DNA of 42,192 bases from Mycobacterium sp. Lineage in GTDB: Bacteria; Actinomycetota; Actinomycetes; Mycobacteriales; Mycobacteriaceae. Each line of letters begins with the position of its first letter. The stretch's first letter is position 1. This document shows positions 15,862-24,900 of the stretch, piece after piece. The stretch spans positions 1 to 42,192 of the forward strand of contig JAOPVX010000041.1 in NCBI GenBank assembly GCA_025965975.1, read 5' to 3'. The translations under genes were made by a program, and so were the position numbers. Below the pieces are notes generated by a model, which worked only from the letters and a program-made list of their open reading frames with translations, did not search any database and was not told the DNA's origin.

Positions 15862-17188
15862 GTGCGTCGCGCACCGCGGCGACGGCGGCGTCGATCTCCT
15901 CGCGAGACACCGTCAGAGCGGGTCGGAACCGGACACTGTTGGATCCGCTGGCCAGCATGATGACTCGACGGTCCCACAGCAGGCGGATCAACTTGTCGCG
16001 CTGCTCGGTGCTCGGCAGGCTGAACGCGCACATCAGGCCACGGCCGCGGACGTCGAGCACCAGACCCGGATACTCCAACGCGAGACCCTCCAGCCCCTCG
16101 ACCAGATAACGACCCGTCTTGGCGGCCCGCGCTATCAGGCCGTCGGACTCGATGATCTCGAGGATGCGCCGGGACCGCACCATGTCGACGAGGTTGCCGC
16201 CCCAGGTGGAGTTGATCCGAGAGCTGACCGCGAACACGTTGTCGACCACCTCGTCGACCCGGCGCCCAGCCATGATGCCGCACACCTGCGTCTTCTTGCC
16301 GAAGGCGACCACATCGGGCGTGGCGCCCAACTGCTGGTACGCCCAGGCGGTTCCGGTCAGTCCGCAGCCGGTCTGCACCTCGTCGAAGATGAGCAGCGCA
16401 TCGAACTCGTCGCACAGCTCACGCATCGCGGCGAAGAACTGCGGCCGGAAGTGCCGGTCGCCACCCTCCCCCTGGATCGGCTCGCCGATGAAGCAGGCGA
16501 TGTCATGCGGGTGCGCCTCGAACGCCGCACGGGCCTGGCGCAGCGAGTCGGATTCCAGTTCATCCATGTTCGCGCCCTGACGGATGTAGGGCGCGTCGAT
16601 GCGCGGCCAGTCGAACTTCGGGAAGCGCGCGACCTTGTTGGGGTCGGTGTTGGTCAGCGAGAGCGTGTAACCGCTGCGGCCGTGGAAGGCGCCACGCATG
16701 TGCAGCACCTTGCTGCCGAGATTGGGATCGATGCCGCGCGCCTCGTTGAACCGGCTCTTCCAGTCAAACGCCACCTTCAATGCGTTTTCGACGGCCAGCG
16801 CTCCCCCGTCGACGAAGAAAAGCTGCGGCAGGGCCGGATCGCGAAGCACCCGGGCGAACGTGGCGACGAAGCGTGCCATCGGCACGCTGTACACGTCGGA
16901 GTTGCTTGGCTTGTTCACCGCGGCCTGCGCCAATTCCGCGCGGAAGTGCTCGTCGTCGGCCAGCGCCGGGTGGTTCATGCCCAGCGCGGACGACGCGAAG
17001 AACGTGAACATGTCGAGGAAGCGCTCACCGGTGCGGGCATCCACCAGATACGAGCCCGACGAGCGATCGATATCGAGCACGAAGTCCAGGCCGTCGGCCA
17101 GGATGCTGCGCGCCAATACGTCGCGCACGTCGGTGGGGCCAATGTCGCAGGCGGCCGTCGCCTCGGCGGATGTCAGGACAGCGGTCAT
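15761..17188 (-). CDS. lat: L-lysine 6-aminotransferase Lat with IS-derived C-terminal tail
   Basis: Lat is a PLP enzyme that moves the epsilon-amino group of lysine to 2-oxoglutarate, giving 2-aminoadipate semialdehyde (piperideine-6-carboxylate). Class-III aminotransferase features are intact: GALAVENALKVAF, GAFHGRSGYTLSLTNT, LIFDEVQTGCGLTG and the PLP lysine in AFGKKTQVCG. Native sequence ends at about RDAL (residue 443); the next 32 residues (SYFDLTNPDG onward) are encoded by the insertion sequence. M. tuberculosis Lat has 449 residues, so about six native residues were lost. The ATG at 17188 follows TAAGAT by 6 bases (leaderless). The gene lies downstream of lrpA on the same strand. Confidence 0.93.
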   Translation of the reverse strand: MTAVLTSAEATAACDIGPTDVRDVLARSILADGLDFVLDIDRSSGSYLVDARTGERFLDMFTFFASSALGMNHPALADDEHFRAELAQAAVNKPSNSDVYSVPMARFVATFARVLRDPALPQLFFVDGGALAVENALKVAFDWKSRFNEARGIDPNLGSKVLHMRGAFHGRSGYTLSLTNTDPNKVARFPKFDWPRIDAPYIRQGANMDELESDSLRQARAAFEAHPHDIACFIGEPIQGEGGDRHFRPQFFAAMRELCDEFDALLIFDEVQTGCGLTGTAWAYQQLGATPDVVAFGKKTQVCGIMAGRRVDEVVDNVFAVSSRINSTWGGNLVDMVRSRRILEIIESDGLIARAAKTGRYLVEGLEGLALEYPGLVLDVRGRGLMCAFSLPSTEQRDKLIRLLWDRRVIMLASGSNSVRFRPALTVSREEIDAAVAAVRDALSYFDLTNPDGPAGRVGAPRRGHALRPGPARLL

Positions 17189-17194
17189 GGGCCC

Positions 17195-17247
17195 ATCTTA
17201 ACAAATTATTTACGGACATCTACCGCTATGACCGTAACAATTACGGT
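17195..17247 (-). promoter_or_regulatory. lat promoter with spaced ACCGTAA half-sites, probable LrpA operator
   Basis: The 52-base lrpA-lat gap is AT-rich. TAAGAT (17200-17195 on the minus strand) ends 6 bases before the lat ATG. ACCGTAA (17231-17237) and TTACGGT (17241-17247) form a perfect inverted repeat, and a third half-site TTTACGGA lies at 17209-17216, about 21 bases away, two helical turns. No good -35 is seen, as expected for an activated promoter. Confidence 0.6.
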
Positions 17248-17720
17248 ATGAAGTCGCGTCCTGCGTAAAATGTTTGTAAGATGATGGTGCTTCGGGTTCG
17301 GACGTTCGCCGCGGTCCGTATCTGTTGCAGCAAATCTTCGAGCGCCCGCGGGGTCTCGACACGTACCAGCAGGATGTAGCTCTCCTCGCCGGCCACCGAG
17401 TGACACGACACGATGGCCGGTATGTGTTCGAGCCGGGCGGGTGCATCATCGGGTTGAGAGGGATCGAGAGGGGTGATGGCCACGAACGCCGACAGCATCT
17501 TCCCGACGGCTTCTGGGTTGATCCGCGCCGAATACCCGGTGACCACGCCCCGAGACTCCAGCCGGCGCACCCGCGACTGGACCGCCGATACGGACAGTCC
17601 GGCGGTCGCGGCCAGTTGGGCCAGTGTGGCCCGCCCGTCGGCGACCAGTTCACGCGCGAGGAGGCGATCGATCTCGTCGAGCTGTGCCTGCGCGTGCGGG
17701 TGTTCGTCGGATTCACCCAT
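17241..17720 (-). CDS. lrpA: Lrp/AsnC-family regulator LrpA
   Basis: The 159-residue protein has an N-terminal helix-turn-helix (residues 12-62: DEIDRLLARELVADGRATLAQLAATAGLSVSAVQSRVRRLE) and a C-terminal RAM/ligand domain (GYSARINPEAVGKMLSAFV through STIILQTFY). M. tuberculosis LrpA, divergent from the DUF1338 gene and upstream of lat, controls lat and binds amino acids including lysine. ATG 17720 follows TACAGT by 6 bases, so the transcript is leaderless. The stop codon lies inside the inverted repeat proposed as the lat operator. It is divergent from the hglS-pcd unit, with only 33 bases between starts. Confidence 0.93.
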   Translation of the reverse strand: MGESDEHPHAQAQLDEIDRLLARELVADGRATLAQLAATAGLSVSAVQSRVRRLESRGVVTGYSARINPEAVGKMLSAFVAITPLDPSQPDDAPARLEHIPAIVSCHSVAGEESYILLVRVETPRALEDLLQQIRTAANVRTRSTIILQTFYAGRDFIP

Positions 17721-17753
17721 GGCCGCACTGTATCGGAGTCGGAGGGCCGGGCG

Positions 17754-17819
17754 ATGAGCCGCTTGCGCGAAGAGCAGAGGGCAGCGATGAGCCGCTTGCG
17801 CGAAGAGCAGAGAGTCCCG
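17754..17819 (+). repeat. 33-base tandem duplication of a start region
   Basis: Two units starting at 17754 and 17787 share their first 26 bases exactly and encode MSRLREEQR twice. Each copy supplies an ATG and a ribosome site (GGAGG at 17741-17745; AGAGG at 17776-17780). The duplication leaves two usable starts for one gene. Confidence 0.85.
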
Positions 17820-19049
17820 AGCCATCGGGTCGAAACCTGCCAACTGCGCGCGAAATTCGCCGCGGCACTGTCACAGATGTATGGCGCCGAAGTGCCTGCC
17901 TACACCACCCTGGTGGAGGTCTGCGCCGAGGTGAACCGCGATTTCGGCGCCGTCGGACGCACCGCAGACAGGTTCGGCTCGCTCGACCGGGTGACCGCCG
18001 AACGCCACGGCGCCATCCGGGTCGGCAACGCGCGCGAACTCGCCGACGTCGCCGACCTGTTCGCCGCGTTCGGCATGTACCCGGTCGGCTTCTACGACCT
18101 GCGCGACGCGACGCCGCCTGTTCCGGTGGTGTCCACCGCGTTCCGGCCGATCGCCACAGACCAGCTGGCCCGCAACCCGTTCCGGGTGTTCACCTCCATG
18201 CTGGCGACGGCCGACGCCCGCTTCTTCCCCGCCGACCTTCGCCGCAGGGTCGAGCGATTCATCGCCGCGCGGCAGTTGTTCGACCCCGCGCTGATCACCG
18301 AGGCACGGCGTATCGCGGCGGACGGCGGCGCTGACGATGTGCGGGCCGAGCGTTTCGTGGCCGCCGCGGTGTCCGCGTTCGCGCTGTCTGAGGAGCCGAT
18401 CGACCGCGCCTGGCACAAGGAGCTAACGCGGGTGTCGGCGGTGGCTGCGGATATTGCAGGGGTGAGCACCACGCACATCAACCACCTGACTCCGCGCGTG
18501 CTCGACATCGACGAGCTGTACCGGCGCATGACCGCCCGCAGCATCACCATGATCGACGGAATCCAGGGCCCACCCGCCTGGCACGGCCGCGATGTGTTGT
18601 TGCGGCAGACATCATTTCGTGCACTGGCCGAGCCGCGGCGTTTCCGCGATTCCGACGGCACGGTGTCCGACGGCACGCTGCGCGTGCGCTTCGGCGAGGT
18701 GGAGGCGCGCGGCGTCGCCTTGACCCCGCGGGGCCGCAAACGCTACGACGCCGCAATGGCCGCACCCGACCCGGCCGCCGTGTGGGCGGACTACTTCCCC
18801 GCCACCGACGAGGATATGGCCGCCAGCGGACTGGCCTACTACCACGGCGGAAACCCGGCCAAACCCGTTGTCTACGAAGACTTCCTGCCCACATCGGCGG
18901 CGGGTATCTTTCGGTCCAACCTCGATACCGACACGCAGGCGGCCGAGGCGGCCGACAATGCGGAGTACAGCATGCATTGGCTGGCCGGTCAGATCGGACG
19001 CCACATTCACGATCCCTACGAGCTCTACGAGAAAGCCGCAGCATCATGA
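17754..19049 (+). CDS. hglS: 2-oxoadipate dioxygenase/decarboxylase (HglS, DUF1338)
   Basis: DUF1338 enzymes of the HglS type convert 2-oxoadipate to D-2-hydroxyglutarate with a metal in a VOC-like fold. The 431-residue protein (from the first ATG) has the family blocks TCQLRAKFAAALSQMYGAEVPAY, AERHGAIRVGNARELADVADLFAAFGMYPVGFYDL (with the metal-binding His) and the RPAWHGRDVLLRQTSFRAL-like region, with a conserved LAYYHGG near the C-terminus. Homologous to Rv3292. The start is ambiguous because a 33-base duplication gives ATGs at 17754 and 17787; the second reads directly into the family sequence. The stop overlaps pcd as ATGA. With Lat and Pcd it forms a lysine-degradation pathway. Confidence 0.88.
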   Translation: MSRLREEQRAAMSRLREEQRVPSHRVETCQLRAKFAAALSQMYGAEVPAYTTLVEVCAEVNRDFGAVGRTADRFGSLDRVTAERHGAIRVGNARELADVADLFAAFGMYPVGFYDLRDATPPVPVVSTAFRPIATDQLARNPFRVFTSMLATADARFFPADLRRRVERFIAARQLFDPALITEARRIAADGGADDVRAERFVAAAVSAFALSEEPIDRAWHKELTRVSAVAADIAGVSTTHINHLTPRVLDIDELYRRMTARSITMIDGIQGPPAWHGRDVLLRQTSFRALAEPRRFRDSDGTVSDGTLRVRFGEVEARGVALTPRGRKRYDAAMAAPDPAAVWADYFPATDEDMAASGLAYYHGGNPAKPVVYEDFLPTSAAGIFRSNLDTDTQAAEAADNAEYSMHWLAGQIGRHIHDPYELYEKAAAS

Positions 19050-20599
19050 CCACCGTTCAGACATCCAAGCTTCCGACGGCCGAGGACCTGCGCAGCCAGG
19101 CCCGCGACGCGTTGAGCGCCGTCGGCTCGCCCGCATCGCTAGGCGAGCCGGGCGGCCACGGCCTGCAGGCCAGCACGCCCATCACCGGTGATGTGCTGTT
19201 CACCGTCGCCGAAACCACTCCCGAACAGGCCGACGCTGCCATAGCCGAAGCCGCGCGAGCATTTACGACGTGGCGCACCACCCCGGCACCCGTCCGGGGA
19301 GCCCTGGTGGCCCGCCTCGGCGAGCTGCTCGTCGAGCACAAGGCCGATCTCGCCACACTCGTCTCGATCGAGGCAGGCAAGATCACCACCGAGGCCCTCG
19401 GCGAGGTGCAGGAGATGATCGACATCTGCCAGTTTGCGGTCGGCCTGTCGCGGCAGCTGTACGGCAGGACAATCGCATCCGAACGCCCCGGGCACCGCCT
19501 GATGGAGACCTGGCACCCGCTCGGCGTCCTGGGTGTCATTACCGCGTTCAACTTCCCCGTCGCGGTCTGGTCGTGGAACACCGCGATCGCGCTGGTGTGC
19601 GGCGACACAGTGGTATGGAAGCCGTCGGAACTGACGCCGCTGACCGCGCTGGCATGCCAGGCACTGATCGAACGGGCCGCAAGCGATGTCGGCGCGCCAC
19701 GCGAGGTCAGCCGGCTTGTCCAGGGCGGCCGCGAGGTCGGCGAGCGCCTGGTCGACGATCCTCGGGTGGCGCTGCTAAGCGCGACCGGGTCGGTGCGGAT
19801 GGGTCAGCAGGTCGGTCCTCGGGTGGCCAAGCGGTTCGGCAAGGCACTGCTGGAACTCGGCGGCAACAACGCCGCGATCGTCACCCCATCGGCCGACCTC
19901 GACCTCGCCGTACGAGGGATCGTGTTCTCCGCGGCGGGCACCGCGGGCCAACGCTGCACCACACTGCGCAGGCTGATCGTGCATTCGTCGGTTGCCGACG
20001 AGCTGGTCGACCGCATCGTGAACGCCTACCGTCAGCTGCCGATCGGCGACCCGGCCGCCGAGGGCACGCTGGTCGGTCCACTCATTCACGAGACCGCCTA
20101 TCGCGACATGGTCGGCGCGCTCGAGCAGGCCCGCGCCGACGGGGGTGAGGTGTTCGGCGGGGAGCGCCGGATGCTTGAAGGTGAGGCAAAAGACACGTCT
20201 TATTACGTCGCGCCCGCCGTGGTGCGGATGCCCTCGCAGACCGCGGTGGTGCACAACGAAACGTTCGCGCCGATCCTCTACGTGTTGACCTACGACGAGC
20301 TCGCCGATGCGATCGCGTTGAACAACGCGGTGCCGCAGGGTCTTTCGTCGTCGATCTTCACCCTCGACGTGCGGGAAGCGGAGGTTTTCATGGCGGCCGA
20401 CGGTTCGGACTGCGGCATCGCCAACGTCAACATCGGCACGTCAGGCGCGGAGATCGGCGGCGCTTTCGGCGGCGAGAAGCAGACCGGTGGCGGCCGCGAG
20501 TCGGGCTCAGACTCGTGGAAGGCCTACATGCGCCGCGCCACCAACACCGTCAACTACTCCTCCGAGCTGCCGCTGGCGCAGGGCGTTCACTTCGGTTAG
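19046..20599 (+). CDS. pcd: L-piperideine-6-carboxylate / 2-aminoadipate semialdehyde dehydrogenase Pcd
   Basis: The aldehyde-dehydrogenase-family enzyme (ALDH7-like, 517 residues) oxidises the Lat product to 2-aminoadipate with NAD(P). The Rossmann segment VITAFNFPVAVWSWN, the general base glutamate in ALLELGGNNA and the catalytic cysteine in GTAGQRCTTLRR are present, as is the C-terminal NTSGAEIGGAFGGEK-like block. The ATG at 19046 overlaps the hglS stop. With lat and hglS it covers lysine to D-2-hydroxyglutarate, apart from the transamination of 2-aminoadipate. The 20600-20749 gap downstream shows nothing I can call. Confidence 0.94.
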   Translation: MTTVQTSKLPTAEDLRSQARDALSAVGSPASLGEPGGHGLQASTPITGDVLFTVAETTPEQADAAIAEAARAFTTWRTTPAPVRGALVARLGELLVEHKADLATLVSIEAGKITTEALGEVQEMIDICQFAVGLSRQLYGRTIASERPGHRLMETWHPLGVLGVITAFNFPVAVWSWNTAIALVCGDTVVWKPSELTPLTALACQALIERAASDVGAPREVSRLVQGGREVGERLVDDPRVALLSATGSVRMGQQVGPRVAKRFGKALLELGGNNAAIVTPSADLDLAVRGIVFSAAGTAGQRCTTLRRLIVHSSVADELVDRIVNAYRQLPIGDPAAEGTLVGPLIHETAYRDMVGALEQARADGGEVFGGERRMLEGEAKDTSYYVAPAVVRMPSQTAVVHNETFAPILYVLTYDELADAIALNNAVPQGLSSSIFTLDVREAEVFMAADGSDCGIANVNIGTSGAEIGGAFGGEKQTGGGRESGSDSWKAYMRRATNTVNYSSELPLAQGVHFG

Positions 20600-20749
20600 T
20601 CGAGTCGGCGCGCGGCACGCGATCACCCGGCCTGCAACGTCCGGACACCCGATGCTGGGGCGGCGGCATTACAACATCGACACAGTTTGTTCACCTCGAC
20701 GTCACCCCGCGGTTCTGACGCAGGCGCGCAGTGGGTGATCAATTGGTGG

Positions 20750-21247
20750 ATGCTCCAGCAACGCCTGCGAAAGTCGCGTACGGCCGCGCGGCCACGCCTG
20801 AAACTTGTGCTGTTGATCGCGGCCTCGACGCTAGTCGTGGACATGGTCACGAAGGTCATCGCCGTCGATGTGCTGGTCCCAGGACAGCGGGTGCCCCTGA
20901 TCGGTGACCACGTGTCGTATGCGCTGACGCGCAACGCTGGCGCGGCGTTCTCCTGGGGAGTCGCCTACACGATCGAGCTGGCACTTGTGGTCGGCGTGGT
21001 CATCGCTGTGTTGGCTTGGCGCAGTAGACATGTGGTGTCACCAACGGTGGCGGTGGCCACCGGGCTGGTATTGGGAGGCGCGGCGGGCAACCTGGCCGAT
21101 CGAGTATTTCGGGCGCCGCCACCCCTCCGCGGCGCGGTCGTCGACTTCCTCGCGATCGGTTGGGGGCCGATCGTCAACGCCGCCGACATCTGCGTCCTAG
21201 TCGGCGTGGCGATCCTGACCTGCCGGCAATTGGCCGACAGCCGCTAG
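20750..21247 (+). CDS. Signal peptidase II-like protein (LspA paralogue)
   Basis: LspA cleaves lipoprotein signal peptides in the membrane. The 165-residue protein has four hydrophobic segments and both aspartate motifs: GGAAGNLADRVFR (about residue 117) and IVNAADICVLVG (about residue 143), where family members have N-x-A-D. It also keeps LTRNAGAAFSW. It is probably a second copy, since the main lspA of mycobacteria (Rv1539) lies elsewhere. I chose the ATG at 20750; the GTG at 20735 is possible. There is no clear ribosome site. It sits between pcd and a TetR gene, in the place of Rv3294c in M. tuberculosis. Confidence 0.8.
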   Translation: MLQQRLRKSRTAARPRLKLVLLIAASTLVVDMVTKVIAVDVLVPGQRVPLIGDHVSYALTRNAGAAFSWGVAYTIELALVVGVVIAVLAWRSRHVVSPTVAVATGLVLGGAAGNLADRVFRAPPPLRGAVVDFLAIGWGPIVNAADICVLVGVAILTCRQLADSR

Positions 21248-21263
21248 ACGCAGCTCGAGCTCC

Positions 21264-21293
21264 GACACTGTTATACATGTGTCAAAGTAAGAT
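21264..21293 (+). promoter_or_regulatory. Probable promoter and operator of the TetR gene
   Basis: TAAGAT (21288-21293) lies 6 bases before the ATG at 21300. GACAC (21264-21268) and GTGTC (21279-21283) form an inverted repeat with a 10-base spacer just upstream, a suitable place for autoregulation by the TetR protein. Confidence 0.4.
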
Positions 21294-21299
21294 GGGGGC

Positions 21300-21950
21300 A
21301 TGGCAGAGTCCAGACGGCGACTGTCCCCCGACGACCGACGCAACGAACTGCTGGCGTTGGGTGCGGAGGTGTTCGGCCAGCGACCGTATGACGAGGTACG
21401 CATCGACGAGATCGCCGAGCGTGCCGGGGTGTCGCGGGCGCTGATGTATCACTACTTCCCGGACAAGCGGGCGTTCTTCGCCGCGGTGGTGCGCGCCGAG
21501 GGTGAACGGCTCTTCGAGGCCACCAACGCCCCGCCCGACCCGGGGCAAAGGCTGTTCGACCAGTTGCGGGCGGGCGTGCTGGCCTACCTGCGCTACGACG
21601 AGGAGCACCCGCACGGCGCTTGGGCCGCATACATGGGCATGGGCCGCTCCGACCCGATTCTGCGCGGTATCGAGGACATCGACAACGACCGGCAGGCCAA
21701 CCGCATCATCGTCCGGGTCACCGAGGCCGTCCGCGGCGAGATGGACTCCAAGGTCGAACGGGACCTGCGGATCACTATCTACGGGTGGCTGGCATTCACC
21801 TTCGAGATGTGCAGGCAGCGGCTGATGGACCCGTCGATCGACGGCGGCCGCGTCGCTGACGCCTGCGCGCACGCCCTGCTCGACGCCATCGGCCGAGTCC
21901 CCGGCATCCCTTCCGCCCTGAACGAAGCCGTCGGACCTGAGCATCGCTGA
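21300..21950 (+). CDS. TetR-family transcriptional regulator
   Basis: The 216-residue protein has the TetR helix-turn-helix at residues 15-55 (LLALGAEVFGQRPYDEVRIDEIAERAGVSRALMYHYFPDKRAFFAAVV) and an all-helical ligand domain after it. It corresponds in position to Rv3295, which in M. tuberculosis also precedes lhr. The ligand and targets are unknown. lhr begins 31 bases after its stop, so both are probably transcribed together, and it may control lhr expression. The ATG at 21300 agrees with a TAAGAT box 6 bases upstream. Confidence 0.9.
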   Translation: MAESRRRLSPDDRRNELLALGAEVFGQRPYDEVRIDEIAERAGVSRALMYHYFPDKRAFFAAVVRAEGERLFEATNAPPDPGQRLFDQLRAGVLAYLRYDEEHPHGAWAAYMGMGRSDPILRGIEDIDNDRQANRIIVRVTEAVRGEMDSKVERDLRITIYGWLAFTFEMCRQRLMDPSIDGGRVADACAHALLDAIGRVPGIPSALNEAVGPEHR

Positions 21951-21981
21951 CTTTGTCGGTGCGCATTGGCACCATGACTAG

Positions 21982-24900
21982 ATGAGCTCCACCCCCGCCG
22001 ACCCGCTTTCCCCGTTCAGCACGCTGACCCGCGAGTGGTTCACCGGCACCTTCGCGGCCCCGACCGCCGCACAGGCCGAGGCGTGGTCGGCCATCGCCGG
22101 CGGCGACAACACGCTGGTCATCGCGCCGACGGGGTCCGGTAAGACGCTGGCCGCCTTCCTGTGGGCGATTGACCGCCTTGCCTCATCGGAGCCAAGGCCC
22201 GCGACCGCGGGCACCCGGGTGCTCTACATATCGCCGCTGAAGGCGCTGGCCGTCGACGTCGAGCGCAACCTGCGCACACCGCTGACCGGCATCGGCCGCG
22301 TCGCCGAGCGCCGTGGCGTGCCCGCACCCGACATCAGCGTGGGAGTGCGGTCCGGCGACACGCCGCCCGCCCGGCGCCGTGAGCTGATCACCAGGCCGCC
22401 AGACATCCTGATCACCACGCCGGAGTCGTTGTTCTTAATGCTGACGTCGGCGGCGCGCGAGACGCTGGCCGAGGTGCAGACGGTCATCGTCGACGAGGTA
22501 CACGCCGTCGCTGGCACCAAACGCGGCGCACACCTGGCCCTGTCGCTGGAGCGGCTCGATCAGCTGTTGGCAACACCGGCACAGCGCGTCGGGCTGTCGG
22601 CGACCGTGCGGCCGCCCGAGGAAGTCGCGCGCTTTCTGTCGGGGCAGGCGAGGACGACGATCGTCGCGCCGCCCGCGGCCAAGACGTTCGACCTGTCAGT
22701 ACAGGTGCCGGTTCCGGACATGGCCAACCTGGAGAACAACACCATCTGGCCCGACGTCGAGGCACGCATCGTTGATCTGATCGAGGCGCACCGCAGCTCG
22801 ATCGTGTTCGCCAACTCGCGGCGGCTGGCCGAGCGACTGACGTCGCGGCTCAACGAGATTCACGCGGAACGGTCTGGGATCGAACTGCCGGCCGGGCGTA
22901 ACGCAGCGGTCGGCGGCGGCTCACCGGCGCAGCTGATGGCCAGCGGTCAGGCCTTCGGGGCCGAACCGCTGCTGGCCCGCGCTCATCACGGCTCGGTCAG
23001 CAAGGAGCAGCGCGCCCAGGTCGAGGACGACCTCAAGAGCGGACGCCTGCGCGCCGTCGTCGCAACGTCCAGCTTGGAGCTGGGCATCGACATGGGTGCG
23101 GTCGATCTGGTGATTCAGGTCGAGGCGCCGCCGTCGGTGGCCAGCGGCCTGCAGCGCATCGGCCGCGCCGGTCATCAGGTCGGCGAGATCTCGCAAGGTG
23201 TGCTGTTTCCCAAACACCGCACGGACCTGATCGGGTGCGCGGTGACGGTGCAGCGGATGCTGTCGGGCGAGATCGAAACCATGCATGTGCCGACGAACCC
23301 GCTGGACGTGTTGGCGCAGCACACGGTGGCGGCCTGCGCGCTGGAGCCGCTGGACGCCGACCACTGGTTCGACGCAGTGCGGCGCAGCGCGCCGTTCGCG
23401 ACGCTGCCGCGCAGCGCATTTGAGGCGACGCTGGACCTGCTGTCCGGCAAGTACCCGTCGACCGAGTTCGCGGAGCTGCGGCCGCGGCTGGTGTATGACC
23501 GTGACGCAGGCACGCTGACGGCGCGCCCGGGTGCGCAGCGGCTGGCGGTGACCTCGGGCGGCGCGATTCCCGACCGCGGCCTGTTCACTGTCTACTTGGC
23601 GACGGATTCCGAAAAGCCTTCGCGGGTAGGTGAACTCGATGAGGAAATGGTCTACGAGTCCCGACCCGGCGACGTGATTTCACTGGGTGCGACCAGTTGG
23701 CGCATCACCGAGATCACCCACGACCGGGTGCTGGTCATTCCGGCGCCAGGGCAGCCGGCGCGACTGCCGTTCTGGAAGGGCGACAGCGTGGGCCGGCCAG
23801 CCGAATTGGGCGCCGCGGTCGGCGCGCTCACCGGCGAGTTGGCGCGGCTGGGCCGCGACGAGTTCGTCGATCGTTGCCGCGCGATGGGTTTCGACGAGTT
23901 CGCGTCCGACAACCTGTGGCAGCTGCTCGACGACCAGCGACAGGCCACCGGAACGGTGCCCAGCGACACGACGCTCGTGGTCGAACGGTTCCGCGACGAG
24001 CTCGGCGACTGGCGGGTGATCCTGCACTCCCCCTACGGGCTGCGGGTGCACGGACCGCTTGCGCTGGCGGTGTCACGACGGCTGAGGGAGCGCTACGGGA
24101 TCGAGGAGAAGCCGACGGCCTCCGACGACGGCATCATCGTTCGGCTGCCCGACACCGAGGACACCGCTCCGGGGGCCGACCTGTTCGTGTTCGACGCCGA
24201 CGAGATCGAACCCATCGTCACCGCCGAAGTGGGCGGCTCGGCGCTGTTCGCCTCGCGGTTCCGCGAATGCGCCGCCCGCGCACTGCTTCTGCCGCGCCGC
24301 CATCCGGGCAAGCGGTCGCCGTTGTGGCATCAGCGGCAACGCGCCGCGCAGCTGCTCGACGTCGCCCGCAAGTACCCGGATTTCCCGATCGTGCTGGAGG
24401 CGGTCCGCGAATGCCTTCAGGACGTCTACGACGTGCCCGCGCTCACCGAGCTGATGCACCGGGTAGCGCAGCGCCGGCTGCGCGTGGTCGAGGTGGAGAC
24501 CGCAACCCCGTCGCCGTTCGCGGCGTCGCTGTTGTTCGGCTACGTCGGCGCATTCATGTACGAGGGCGACAGCCCGCTGGCCGAGCGGCGCGCTGCCGCA
24601 TTGTCGCTGGACAGCGTGCTACTGGCCGAGCTGCTCGGCCGTGTCGAGCTGCGCGAGCTGCTCGATCCGCAAGTCATCGCGACCACCGCCCAGCAGCTGC
24701 AACACCTCAGCTCGGACCGGCTGGCCCGCGACGCCGAAGGCGTCGCCGATCTGCTGCGGGTACTGGGCCCGCTGACCGAGCAGGAGATCGCCGAGCGCTG
24801 CACGACGAAAGAGGTTGGCGGCTGGCTTGACGGCCTGCAGGCCGCCAAACGCGCGCTGACCGTGTCATTCGGGGGCCAAGCCTGGTGGGTCGCAGTCGAA

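Noticed and set aside
15710-17251. 513-aa plus-strand open frame opposite lat
   Set aside because: Lat is conserved on the other strand with all PLP motifs; this frame is its shadow.
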